A stretch of 64,000 nucleotides of DNA from Isochrysis galbana (Eukaryota; Haptophyta; Isochrysidales; Isochrysidaceae), in contig CM030932.1 of NCBI GenBank assembly GCA_018136815.1, positions 2,440,234 to 2,504,233 of the forward strand, read 5' to 3'. The notes under the pieces were generated by a model. That model had not been told where the DNA came from, ran no database searches, and was given only the letters and a program-made list of their open reading frames with translations. Shown in pieces: positions 18,668 to 28,600 of the stretch (its first letter is position 1; the number at the start of each line of letters is the position of its first letter). The translations under genes were made by a program, and so were the position numbers.

Positions 18668-21373
18668 ATGGCGCCAGATCTAATGGAGGCCGACGACTGT
18701 GAGACGCCTTCCACCCGCTAGCGCACGCCCGCGCAGCAGCTGAGATGAAAAGACTTCCCCCCCCACCCCCGCCACCCCCGCTATCCCGCCACCCCCGCCA
18801 CCCCGCCCCACTCTACCCACCCCCAACCTCCACCCGCGAGCCACCGCTCTGCGCGCTGCCAGGCCGCCTTGGCTGCCTGCTGCCTCAGCCTGAGCCCTCG
18901 CGCCCCGTCGAGTGGTACAGGTTGCCCCCTATGCATGGAGGACCTGGACATCACCGACCGCAACTTCAGACCATGCAAGTGCGGCTACCAGATCTGCCTC
19001 TTTTGCTACAGGCACATCAAGGACGACCTCAACGGACTGTGCCCTGCCTGCCGCACACCATATGACGACTCCAACGTCACCTTCGTCGCTCCAGATCCGC
19101 AAGAGTAAGTGGCGGCAGTGGCGCTTACAAGGCTTCTAGACCGCTACATCCCGCCCATCCTGTGAGGCAGCGGCTCTGCACTTTCCCGCTCTTGTGCGTC
19201 CTTTCGGTCTGACACGCGGCGGCTCGTGTGCCATTTCAGAATGAAGAAACTCGCTGCAGAGAAGAAGGCCAAGGAGGCCAAGGAGAAGAAAGAGCAGGCG
19301 GCGCGGGAGGCCAAAGAGAAGCGTGAGGCCGAGATGAAGTCGCGGCAGGAGGCGCAAGTGCAAGCGAGGGCTGCGGCCGCAGCTTCAGCTGTGTCGGGCC
19401 AGTCGCATGGGTGCGGGATGGTGGGCGGCAACGCTGGCAGCAGCACGAGCCCGGCCTCTGGTCCTTTGGGGCATGGCGTTGGTGGTCCCAACGCGGCGGG
19501 ATCGCGCCAGCCTCCTCGTCCTACCGCAGTGCCTCCAATCGTCAATCGGCCGGCGCCACCGTTGCCTCAGCGTGCGGTCATCTCGGTGACAGGACTCTCG
19601 CCGCGCATTGCCAAGGAGGAGATCATGCGCCGGCAGGAGTACTTCGGCCAGTATGGGAAGATCATGCGCGTCGTCCTGAACAACACGCCCTCGAACACAC
19701 CCGGGCCGCCCTCATTCTCATGCCAGATCACTTACTCGTCGCGTGAGGAGGCCGAGCAGGCCATTCTGGCAGTGGACGGCGTGCATCTGGACGGCCGTAA
19801 GCTCAAGGCGATGCACACCCCCACTCCAGTTGCACCTCAGGCGCCTGTGGCGCCGTCGCCAGGCCAGCTCGCAGGCTCGCGAATGCCGAGTGTTTCATCC
19901 GACTCGGATCTTCCCATGTCGGATCACACGGCCCAAGCCTCGGCGGTTGCGAATGCTGCGACATCTGTGCGCGAGGCGGCCTCTCGTGATGCGGCCCTCG
20001 CTCGGAACGAGCCTCCCGCTCTGGTTGGCTCGCGCAGTGCTGTGGGAGGTCCTGTCGGCCCAGTAGGGTCGGCGGCTGCGGTGGGCTCTCGTGAGACCGC
20101 GGCTGTCGTACGCCCGATGGGCTTGCGCGCTCCAGCGCAACAGCAAGACCGTGTGGCGCCTTTGGATGATCGGGTGGCACCCCCGCCGCAGCATGGTGAC
20201 TTGGGGAAGAGTGGTGGATGGATGCCGACCGCTCCCGGGGACATGGTGCCGCCAGTTGGGACGATTGGGTCAGGAGTTGCGGTCGCCGCGTCGAGCGGTC
20301 CAAGCGCTCTCCTCGAAAGTAGTGCCGACTCATTGCTCGGCGTGGCTGGCGTCAATGGCGGGAGTGGGCGCCCTGGGGCGCTGGCGTCACTGGGTGCCGA
20401 TTTGGGCCCGCCGCTGAACCTTGGTAGCGACTTGGACCCTGTTCTGCTCGGCTCGGGCTTCGAGGCACTGCTCTCTGGCTTGGCGGAGGATGACGATAAC
20501 TCGGAGGACATGCCAAAGAACTCCCGGTTCGCGCGATTCTTCAAGATGGAAGACGGCGACGAGGCGGACGATGCTGGTGCTCCATCAGCACTGCGCGAGC
20601 TCGGCGGTGTGCCACTTGGCCCAGGACCACCCAAAGGGGCAATCCCGACACAGCAGCAGCCGGCCGCAGGAGCCGCGGCCTCCAAGCACGAAGATTGGCA
20701 ACAGGGCTTCCGGGCCCTCTTGCCTAATGTCAACATCTCCTTTTCTGGGAGCGGCGCAAGCGGCTTGGGCGCGCTCGCACTCGGAGGGCTCGACTCGATC
20801 GCCGGCTTCTCCAATGGCTCAAACGGCGCGGGGTCGCGACTGGGCGCCTTCGAGGGCGTGGGTATGGGTGGTCAGTCGGACGCCACGACGCTGGCGACCA
20901 GCGGCTCGACCCTCGACGGACTTGGTGGCCACATGACGCCAGGCGCAGACCTGCTCGCACAGCTTGCGAGCGGGGGCAACATCAGCTCGCTTGCTGGGCT
21001 TGGTGGGGCGCCCCTGAGCAGTGCGCCACTCCCGCTCTCCTCGCAGCTCCAGAACCTCCTGCAGGGCACTGGAAGCGATACCGGCATTCCCTCGAGCAGC
21101 GATGTCGGAGCCAGCCTACACTCGCTCTTTGGGGGCGCGGGTAGTGGCAACGGCCTCATCCCAGGATGGGCCTCCGCAGAGGTCCTACCTGGGAGAGACG
21201 ACACGGACCCAATTGCCGCTTTGGCAGCTGCGGCCAACCTCTCGGTGGGCAAAGGAGGCAACAAGAAGGAACCCATCGGTATGGCTGCGGCGAACCGCAA
21301 CGATAAGCCCAAGAAACGCGGCGGGTCGGGGAACCGTGGTGGCAAGGTGGAGATGAAGCCGTCTCAGAAATGA
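18668..21373 (+). CDS. CNOT4: NOT4/CNOT4-type RING-RRM ubiquitin ligase
   Basis: Gene model: join(18668-18698, 18921-19104, 19240-21373), 782 residues. Introns are GTGAGA...TACAG and GTAAGT...TTTCAG, and both keep frame. The tiny first exon gives MAPDLMEADD and a split Cys codon. The C4C4 RING follows (CPLCMEDLDITDRNF, PCKCGYQICLFC, LCPACRTPYDD), then a basic coiled-coil (KKLAAEKKAKEAKEKKEQAA) and an RRM (RAVISVTGLSPRIAKEEIM, EYFGQYGKIMRV, SREEAEQAILAVDG). NOT4 is the E3 ligase of the CCR4-NOT mRNA-decay complex and acts at stalled ribosomes. The C3H zinc finger that usually follows the RRM is not visible. The remaining ~500 residues are Gly/Ser/Ala-rich with a short acidic SRFARFFKMEDGDEAD segment. 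The first exon is inferred from splice phase and RING homology. Confidence 0.85.
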
Positions 21374-22362
21374 AAGGGAGGACGGAGAGCTAGACGCGCA
21401 GTTTCGGCTATAGAGCTGTGCTTGCCCTCGCGCCGGCTCAGATGGACATACACACAAGGCGCCGCGATCATCATCTGGCAGATGGGTGACGCGGCGTGCT
21501 TGAGTGAGGGTCGATGGGTGACCGACAGGCAAGTAGTACCTTCTCAGTCGCAGGTGTTGGGATGGAACACCGGTGCGAGATCTGGAGGGGAAGGGTAAGA
21601 CCCTCGAGGGAGAGGGGAGGCAGTAGCAATGTTGGCTGAGGCAAGTCCGCACGCCGAAAGGAGAGCTCACTTTTGGCGCTCCGTGGTGCTTGCCTCCCGG
21701 CGGCAAGATCGAGAAACGTGAGGTCGTTGGCACATTGCGGAGAGAGTTGAGGGGATATTGCCCGGTCGACCGCGCCGTGAGGAGGACTCACTCTCGGCAC
21801 GAGCGGGACAGTTGGCTCTTGATATAGAGGAGATAGCGTTCCTAAAAAAATTACGGTGCTGACTTATGTGCCCTACGATGGGCATAGAGAGAATACGCAA
21901 AACAGAATCTGCAGTCGACATTCTGAGACGAGGCTTCGTGTCTCTTGTTGCTTGTTGCGCCAACGATTCGGTCGCGAATAGGCGGTGTCCACTGTGGCGA
22001 TGTAGGGGTGTGTGCCCACCACTCACGGGGAGTTTTCTTTTTTTGTTCAAGTGAAAACCGACATTGAAGGTGGCGGGCGTCGCTGCCGGGCCTTGGCGCC
22101 CAGAGCCTGTCGGTGGTGCGGCGGCGCACCACCGTGGCCAGATGCCGCGATCAGGTATGGAGCCTCCCCACACGCACACGACCCCAGCACACCGCCGGGC
22201 GCGATCCACCGCGCGGCCGCGCCGCCCACAGCCTCCAAAGCACCGCCTCGCACTCACGCTCGCACACGCTCACGAGGGGGTGGGTGAGAGCGATGCACAG
22301 CGGCGGCCGAGGGCGCCCTCCCCAGTGCCCATGGAGCAGCCGCTGTCGAAGCGGCCGCGTCC
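21374..22362. other. Intergenic, with a possible LINE-like start at the right end
   Basis: No convincing gene. Frames on both strands reach about 190 codons but have no recognisable domain. Bases 22331-22367 read MEQPLSKRPRPP on the plus strand, recalling PLSPKRPRQDDP at the start of the LINE-like gene near 9080. This may be the target into which the LTR element at 22368 inserted. Confidence 0.3.
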
Positions 22363-22367
22363 GCCCA

Positions 22368-23084
22368 TGTGGAAATCAAAGCCGCAGCTTGGATTGTAAC
22401 GAGATGAACGAGATGTAACGAGATGGCCTGATGGCCCGACGACGAGATGAACGAGATGGCCTTGATGGCCCGACGAGATGAACGAGATGGCCCTGGGGCC
22501 CGACGAGATGAACGAGATTTTCGGGTAACGGAACTGGACGAGGAGTTTCCCCACTAAGCTTGGTCGTAATGCGGTGAAACCGATTTGCAGACAAGCGGGA
22601 AACCGGGGCGGAAGGAACTGGCAAGGAAGCTGGCAGGAAGGCAGAGGAAATGTCTTGGCAAGGCGACGGAGGCAGGATTTTAACGGTAGACGGAGTGCAG
22701 AATTTTAACGGTAGGAAGGCAGGAATTTTTTAACAGTAGGAAGAGGCAGGATTTCTAACGGTAGAAGAAGAGCGTGGAATTTAACTGTAGAAGAAGAGCG
22801 GAGAGGAGAAGGAGCGGGGCTCAAACTGCAGAGCGCTCCGTCCGGACTCGAACTCGCGACCCAGAGCAAAAGGTTGGTGGAGGCGGTGGGTTGAACCACT
22901 ATGCCACGCGAGAGTTTACGTAGCCATAGGGCCGATGGGAAGGGCTGAGAACCGCCCTATATACTCTGGGTTTTTGTCTCTTCTTTTTCACTTTTCTTCT
23001 TCTTTCTTCCTCTGTTCTTTTTACTGTTTTACTGTTTTTTTTACTGTTATTTCTTTTTGCCTCTGAGACATCGCGAATGCGACA
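22368..23084 (-). repeat. LTR copy 1 (3' LTR in minus orientation)
   Basis: 717 bp with TG...CA ends. It contains two internal minisatellite-like blocks: GACGAGATGAACGAGATGG-type units at about 22400-22520, and units containing TTTAACGGTAG or variants, about six times between 22675 and 22800. It also contains the tRNA-like segment at about 22840-22913. Confidence 0.8.
22840..22913 (-). ncRNA. tRNA-like segment (pol III A and B boxes) inside the LTR
   Basis: On the minus strand TGGCATAGTGGTTC (22893-22906) fits the A box. AGTTCGAGTCC (22844-22854) fits the B box about 40 bases downstream, the spacing of a tRNA gene. The cloverleaf stems are poor, so this is tRNA-derived sequence and not a working tRNA. 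An identical segment lies at 23622-23695 in the other LTR. Confidence 0.5.
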
Positions 23085-23149
23085 CCCCCCGACTTAATCA
23101 CGAGCGTCCTCGCGAGCCTTCTGCAAGCGGAATCCTTATGTCTCTAAAT

Positions 23150-23866
23150 TGTGGAAATCAAAGCCGCAGCTTGGATTGTAACGAGATGAACGAGATGTAA
23201 CGAGATGGCCTGATGGCCCGACGACGAGATGAACGAGATGGCCTTGATGGCCCGACGAGATGAACGAGATGGCCCTGGGGCCCGACGAGATGAACGAGAT
23301 TTTCGGGTAACGGAACTGGACGAGGAGTTTCCCCACTAAGCTTGGTCGTAATGCGGTGAAACCGATTTGCAGACAAGCGGGAAACCGGGGCGGAAGGAAC
23401 TGGCAAGGAAGCTGGCAGGAAGGCAGAGGAAATGTCTTGGCAAGGCGACGGAGGCAGGATTTTAACGGTAGACGGAGTGCAGAATTTTAACGGTAGGAAG
23501 GCAGGAATTTTTTAACAGTAGGAAGAGGCAGGATTTCTAACGGTAGAAGAAGAGCGTGGAATTTAACTGTAGAAGAAGAGCGGAGAGGAGAAGGAGCGGG
23601 GCTCAAACTGCAGAGCGCTCCGTCCGGACTCGAACTCGCGACCCAGAGCAAAAGGTTGGTGGAGGCGGTGGGTTGAACCACTATGCCACGCGAGAGTTTA
23701 CGTAGCCATAGGGCCGATGGGAAGGGCTGAGAACCGCCCTATATACTCTGGGTTTTTGTCTCTTCTTTTTCACTTTTCTTCTTCTTTCTTCCTCTGTTCT
23801 TTTTACTGTTTTACTGTTTTTTTTACTGTTATTTCTTTTTGCCTCTGAGACATCGCGAATGCGACA
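23150..23866 (-). repeat. LTR copy 2 (5' LTR in minus orientation)
   Basis: Copy of 22368-23084 shifted by 782 bases; no difference was seen on reading. It is followed directly by the right-hand GCCCA target duplication. Confidence 0.8.
23622..23695 (-). ncRNA. tRNA-like segment, second LTR copy
   Basis: Same A-box and B-box words as at 22840-22913, shifted by 782 bases. Confidence 0.5.
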
Positions 23867-23924
23867 GCCCACCGAGGCCGAGCAGGTGCGTGCGACTCCG
23901 GTCGCGCCACACGGCCCGTGGCCC

Positions 23925-24480
23925 CGGCCACACCACCCATGGCAGCCATGCTGGCCTCCCCGCATGGCAGTGTTGGGGCAACAGCGCGCCAGCTTGCACC
24001 GATGTTGGAGCTATCACTGGCGCCAGTAGCTGATGACAGCTATCGGTGGTCTGCGAGCTGGCGCCAGATCGTTGGTGGGAAGAGCTAGTCATGCCAGCTA
24101 GCCCCAGCTCTGGAGGGCAGAGGGTGGGGGAGAAAGGTCACCAATTGTAAATTATACAGTATAAATCGTTATTTTCCCGCTGGTGGAGACGCAAAGCACA
24201 CCCCGGCAGCTTAATGTGAACTGGTGAGATCATGTCATGTGTGGGGTCACGGTTCGAGTCTGGTCGGCCATCTACTTCCGCGATGTAGGGGCTTACCGAG
24301 GGCGGCCCGTGGCTCCTTACTTGTAGTTTTTGCTTCCTTTCTTGTTTTTTTTTAACATCGCTCATTATTTGCTGAGAACTGGCGAGCTGGCGCCAGTTGC
24401 CAGTTGAGATGGAACTGGCACTGGCGCCAAACACCGGTGCCAGTACTGTTGCCCCAACACTGCCGCATGGGCCATGGGGG
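23925..24480. mobile_element. Putative MITE-like inverted-repeat element
   Basis: GCAGTGTTGGGGCAACAG (plus strand about 23966) recurs as its reverse complement near 24446-24463 (ACTGTTGCCCCAACACTGC). Both arms then carry several TGGCGCCAG words in inward orientation (GAGCTGGCGCCAG on both). The interior includes an AT-rich block at 24145-24170 and GGTTCGAGTC at 24250, a B-box-like word. No transposase. The ends are approximate and no target duplication was identified. Confidence 0.45.
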
Positions 24481-24724
24481 GGCCAGCAGACTGCTGCTGC
24501 TGCTGGCAGCACCCCATCGGTGTTAGACTCAAGCAGCCACTCTTCCATTTGGCATGCCCTTGGCCTCGCCGAAAGGCTCGCGTAGCAAGAAGCGACGTTC
24601 CGCACTAATCGATCATCTGAAGGTACGATCGATCAGTATAGGTCACCCACGGCGAACACAGAAGCATGCTGAAACAACGAAACCCTGAAATAACTTTACG
24701 ATAAATAAACAGGTCACTCAGCAG

Positions 24725-25330
24725 TCAGCAGCACAGTGACGGATTGGAGGTTACGGATGGGACGGAGGGGATCGGAAGGTACGGAAGGTAGGCGGCGGGA
24801 GGCACGGCATTTTGGACATTGGCGGGTTGGACGGGCTGATCCACCTCAATGGCGGGAGGATGGATAGCGGGCAGTGGTGAGGGCGAGCGGGACGACGGGG
24901 CGGACATAGCGGTATCGAGTGCGAGTGGGTGAGTGAGTTGGATTTGAGATTTGATTGGTGTTGTAAGATTGCTTGTTACGACGGGAGCGAGAAGCGAGAG
25001 CGAGAACGAGGGAGCGAGGAGCAACTGGGGTGACGAACGAGGGCGACAGAGGCCGATAGGATCCCAATCCGACTAGTCCGACAACAATCCGAGACACGCA
25101 CACTCGACTTTCACCCAACATCCCCATCCCCCCACACTAACGTATCTTTCCCCACTTGGGCGGGGAAGACACAGAAGGAAGGAAACAAGGAAGAGAAAGC
25201 CGACAAGAGAGCGACGATGCGACGGAAGAGCCGACGGCGAACGGCACGTGCGTAAACCGAAAAGGGCGAGAGGGTAGGTAGGCTTTGCGCGGGGGAGAAG
25301 TCCGCAGCGACGAACACCTACGACGAGAGC
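24725..25330 (-). mobile_element. Fragment of a retroelement leader and proline-rich N-terminus
   Basis: On the minus strand a pyrimidine-rich leader (25330 to 24910) is followed by an ORF at 24907-24725 reading MSAPSSRSPSPLPAIHPPAI and then Pro/Val-rich sequence to a stop. The layout resembles the proline-rich Gag-like gene at 13949-15316, which also lies next to an R1 repeat. Low-complexity sequence makes homology uncertain. Confidence 0.25.
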
Positions 25331-25550
25331 GAGAGCAGGCGCGACAGGAGGGAGCTGAGAACACGCAGCTGAGGACAGGTGCACTCCGCTCGGCTCGGAC
25401 CCCCCACATGACCCGGGCCCCTAAGTAGAGCACGAGGGGAGTTGCCGCAAGGCGGGAAATGAGGGTGAGGAAGGGAAGGGGGCGTGGCTACGAGGAAATG
25501 TGGTTCAGTGCCACGTGTGAGGCGAGAATTTTAAAAGGTTTTTTTTTCAT
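25330..25550 (-). repeat. Interspersed repeat family R1, minus-strand copy
   Basis: GGGCCCCTAAGTAGAGCACG, GGGGGCGTGGCTAC, GTGAGGCGAGAATTTTAAAA and a T8 run are the reverse complement of the R1 core, in the same order as the copy at 13445-13715. Confidence 0.6.
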
Positions 25551-25739
25551 TGGGCATGCCTTATGGCAGAGGCCCCTCTCGCCCTGGCAAGGGCCGCGCT
25601 GCTCCGGCAGCGCGGCCCGAGGCCGGGTGGCCCCTATGGGCACACAATGCACACCATTGTACCGAACAACATACCCTCCAAAGACACCAACCTCCCCACG
25701 CACATCAATCACACGACACGCACGAGACACGAGAGGGCG

Positions 25740-25960
25740 TGCTGGGGTGCGCAGGGTCGGTGCGTGCACTGGGGGGAGGACAAATATCGAGAGGAGGGGG
25801 CAGTGCCCCCTCCCCCCGCAGCACTCGGACTCCTGGCTCGTCAGGCATGGCGGGATTCCGGGACGGAAAAGTTGTCAACTAAGTTGTAAGTTGTAAGTTG
25901 TGTCCAATTAGCTATAGCTAGTGGGGTTGGCTAGGATATAACATTAATTATTATTATTAT
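25740..25960 (+). repeat. Interspersed repeat family R2, copy 1
   Basis: Shares GCGCAGGGTCGGTGCGTGCA, GACAAATATCGAG, GTCAGGCATGGCGGGATTCC, GTGTCCAATTAGCTA and GTGGGGTTGGCTAGGA with 40540-40745. The reverse complement of 44365-44600 has the same words. It ends in an ATT/ATC microsatellite. Non-coding. Confidence 0.6.
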
Positions 25961-26711
25961 TATCATCATCATGTGCGTCGCGGGCAGGCGCGCGCGATGA
26001 CTCGCGCGTACTTGGTTGAGTGCGTCGTCAGCGCGCCGGCGCCTCGGGCCGACATCGGCGTTTCCATGGGCACATGGCACATGGCACATCGCCTGCGCCC
26101 TGCGCTAGCGGCCTAGATGGTAGTTGGCAAAGAGGAGGGGAGCGGCGCGCCTTCCACGTCCCTGTCATTTTAACGATAGTAGTGGCAGCTGGGTGCAAAG
26201 TGCCGTGTCCCAAATAGGCGTTGGCCCCGAATCTTCAGATGATTTTTTGTGTTACGCATTCTCATCCAACTCGTATTACGCTGATCGCACAGATCGATCA
26301 TACTCAGAATCAACGTCAACGTCTGCTCGACTACGTTAGATAGCCTGCTGTTATAGTTAATATAGTTAATCTCATCTGAACAACATGAAACAGTGCCCAG
26401 ACTTTAGACTGACGGTGCCTTGGCTTCAAGCGTGAGCTGAATGTTCACACACGAGATCATTGAGTGTTGCCTCTTTAAAGATCTTCACGCCGATTGCCCT
26501 GGTGCCCTGGTTTCACGGAGAGCGGGACCTGTGACGTGTGTTGACCTAGTTCCGCGAACAAGGTGTCCCATCCAAGCCCTCAGGAAGTGGTTGTGGGGTT
26601 GTACTTCGACCAATGTGTTCTGGCTTGGGTTTGAGCTCTGAGGGGCAGTGGCAAAGGGTTCACGTCATATTGAGAAGCTGACGCGCGAACACTCTACCAG
26701 GGCAGTGGCCA
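25961..26711. other. Intergenic, no gene assigned
   Basis: Low-quality frames only. A word near 26225-26245 (CCCGAATCTTCAGATGATTT) is nearly repeated at 34117-34136, each time beside sequence that otherwise differs. The right end is the 3' flank of the minus-strand LYRM7 gene. Confidence 0.3.
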
Positions 26712-27017
26712 CTAGGAAGCGCAGCGCACACCAAAGTTGCCCGTCTCGTCGTTGCGCACCGTCTGCGCAACGTTGTGTCTGAGGAAGACCGCCGCGTCGC
26801 GGGCGTCCTGAACCATGCCCGGCACATCGCTCTCTGACGCCCCAGCGTTCTGCATGAACTGCGTGCGCGTCTCGAGGCGTGCTGCGACGCGTGCCCTGTA
26901 GTCCTCCCCAAAGAGCTCACGCTGCGCCTTGAGCAGCTCGCGGTATGCGCGCGAGCTCTCCGTCGTGAAGCTGCGCCCCAGCGCGCCGACGGCCGGCCTC
27001 GCCGCGCGCCGCAGCAT
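26712..27017 (-). CDS. LYRM7: LYR-motif mitochondrial complex III assembly factor (LYRM7/MZM1-like)
   Basis: 101 residues from the ATG at 27017, chosen because it begins a basic mitochondrial presequence (MLRRAARPAVGALGRSFTT). The core aligns with MZM1/LYRM7: SRAYRELLKAQRELFGEDY (LYR-type motif, here AYR), RVAARLETRTQFMQ, and the signature FLRHNVAQTVRNDETGNFGV near the end. These matrix proteins bind the Rieske iron-sulfur protein and stabilise it before insertion into the cytochrome bc1 complex. Length is typical of the family. The frame extends upstream to 27077 but without another ATG. Confidence 0.75.
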   Translation of the reverse strand: MLRRAARPAVGALGRSFTTESSRAYRELLKAQRELFGEDYRARVAARLETRTQFMQNAGASESDVPGMVQDARDAAVFLRHNVAQTVRNDETGNFGVRCAS

Positions 27018-27477
27018 CGCCCAACGCGAATCCAGACGAGCACGAGGGGCATCCTTTCTATCAATAAACAGCGCCACTTTCTACGAATAAAGCTCCCGCC
27101 GCGCCTAAATCCTAAATTTTAATTTATAAGTTATAAGAAACGTTGATGTCTCAAACTTATTTTCGTTCGTACACCTCTCTGTTACCTATTACCTATGAAC
27201 AGGTAATAGGCCTGGTAGGCCTTTTGACCTCTTAATAGTAGAAGCATATTGCCCCATCCGTAGGTAGGCCGTAGGCCGTAGGGCGTAGGGCGGTCAAACA
27301 TCAAACATCAAAAGTCGCGTTCCGTCAAAAGAGGGCCAGGTGATTTTTTTGTCATCCATATGTGCTCATTTTCTTTTTGGGTAGCCATAATAATAATATT
27401 ATTACGAAGATGAGTACAAAGCTAATTACGCTCCCCCCCCCCCCTCTCAACACACGCGGTAACCCCCCAGCTACCAG
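27018..27477. other. AT-richer intergenic stretch
   Basis: Contains TACCTATTACCTATGAACAG and short tandem GTAGGCCGTAGG-type words at 27260-27290, plus a C run near 27433. No ORF of note. It is probably the upstream region of the LYRM7 gene and the 3' flank of the next small gene. Confidence 0.3.
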
Positions 27478-27621
27478 CTACGCGGGCTGAGTTTTCATCT
27501 TCTTCGTCTTTTTCTCACATCCCTCTTCCTCGATCCTGTTGTCGATGTCGTTCTGCTGGCAGGCGACGATGTCGCTTGGCTGATCTTGGGTGGCGAGGTC
27601 CGTGACGCACGCCGTGCGCAT
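27478..27621 (-). CDS. Possible small protein or last exon, 47 residues
   Basis: On the minus strand a frame from the ATG at 27621 reads MRTACVTDLATQDQPSDIVA, CQQNDIDNRIEEEGCEKKTK and ends KMKTQPA before TAG at 27478. The composition is strikingly non-random compared with the overlapping frames. Upstream, another frame carries a signal-like NSLLALVFLTMVA near 27785-27820, and a third carries TATCRLDAERKRC. A small secreted cysteine-containing protein with an unresolved splice or frameshift is possible. No family is recognised. Confidence 0.3.
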   Translation of the reverse strand: MRTACVTDLATQDQPSDIVACQQNDIDNRIEEEGCEKKTKKMKTQPA

Positions 27622-28084
27622 GATGAGTGGCAATCACATGCGTGAAATCCCCCCCCCGCAGCGCTTGCGCTCGGCGTCCAGTCGACAGGTGGCCGTGTCG
27701 AGCGAGTCGAACGAAACCAGCGAGCAGGAGCACGAGAGGAAAGGACGGAGGACCGTACCGATGCGCGCCGAGTCGCCACCATCGTGAGGAAGACGAGGGC
27801 GAGGAGAGAGTTGGAGGGTGAGCGAGGAGGGAGGAGGGAGGCAGGCAGTAGGAGCCTTCTCTCTCTGGTAGGTCGATGAGAGGGGGGAGGGGGAGACGGG
27901 GGGAGGGGACCCGGGGGAGGGGAGAGACCCAAAGACCTACCAGTTGTTTACGTTAGCGTTTTCGCAATGTACGGTAATAATTTCCCCGGTCCCAGGGGGT
28001 GCCCCCACGGTTCCCGACCGCATCTGCGCCCAGAGTTCCCCCGCGAAAAGAGTGAACGCACGGCGTGCACCTTCCTGGAAGTTG

Positions 28085-28600
28085 CTATGCGCACGCACGG
28101 CGACCCCGCGGGGGGGGCCGATGCACATCGCGCCGTGCCCACGCACGGCGTGCACAATGTGATTGCAAGTCATCACACGTGCTGCGCAACGAAACATCTC
28201 TTATATGGCTACTTTGCGTAAATGTGGACCTTAGGGGTACGCATAGGGAAAATGTTGGCATGCGCACGCACGGCGCCCTCGCGAGGGGGGCCGATGCACA
28301 TCGCGCCGTGCACGGCGTGCACAATGTGATTGCAAGTCATCACACGTGCTGCGCAACGAAACATCTCTTATATGGCTATTTTACGTACGTAAATGTGGGC
28401 ATTAGGGGTACGCATATGGAAAAAGTTGGCATGCGCACGCACGGCGTCTCCGCGGGGACCGATGCACATCGCGCCGTACCCATAATAGGTGCCATGGGCA
28501 AATATCTCTTAAATGTATGTTTATATAGTTGTCCACACAGGGGAAAGCGCCGACATGGCGCCCCCCAGGGGCCAGGGGGGGGGGGACACGCGCCGCGGGA
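28085..28600 (+). repeat. Minisatellite, unit about 172 bases, three copies
   Basis: ATGCGCACGCACGGCG recurs at about 28087, 28259 and 28431. In each unit it is followed by CCGATGCACATCGCGCCGT. Copies 1 and 2 also share GTGATTGCAAGTCATCACAC, AACGAAACATCTCTTATATG and TAGGGGTACGCATA. The third unit is diverged and truncated. Confidence 0.8.

Larger units (their letters stand above)
22368..23866 (-). mobile_element. Miniature LTR (TRIM-like) element, 1499 bp, with 5-bp target duplication
   Basis: Two 717-bp repeats, identical in every part I compared, lie at 22368-23084 and 23150-23866. Each begins TGTGGAAATC and ends ATGCGACA. Only 65 bp separate them. The pair is bounded by GCCCA at 22363-22367 and GCCCA at 23867-23871, a 5-bp target-site duplication typical of LTR retrotransposons. 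On the minus strand a G6 run lies immediately before the second LTR like a polypurine tract, and a TATATAG word (22957-22963) sits where a U3 TATA box would be. There is no coding sequence, so it must be mobilised by proteins from elsewhere. LTR identity implies a recent insertion. Confidence 0.8.

Noticed and set aside
17552-18714. Long Pro/Ser frames over the SBPase-NOT4 spacer
   Set aside because: They read through C homopolymers and a tandem repeat; no ordered sequence.
19924-20814. A 296-codon minus-strand frame inside NOT4
   Set aside because: Overlaps the plus-strand gene; its Ala/Ser/Pro composition mirrors the Gly/Ser-rich tail of NOT4.
22840-22913. A functional tRNA gene
   Set aside because: Boxes fit but the stems do not pair well and it is repeated inside an LTR; called tRNA-like instead.
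22376-23681. Duplicated 82- and 64-codon minus-strand frames
   Set aside because: They lie within the LTRs and translate minisatellite units and tRNA-like sequence; they are not proteins.
24200-24275. Possible tRNA gene around GGTTCGAGTC
   Set aside because: Only a B-box-like word; I could not form T, D or acceptor stems.
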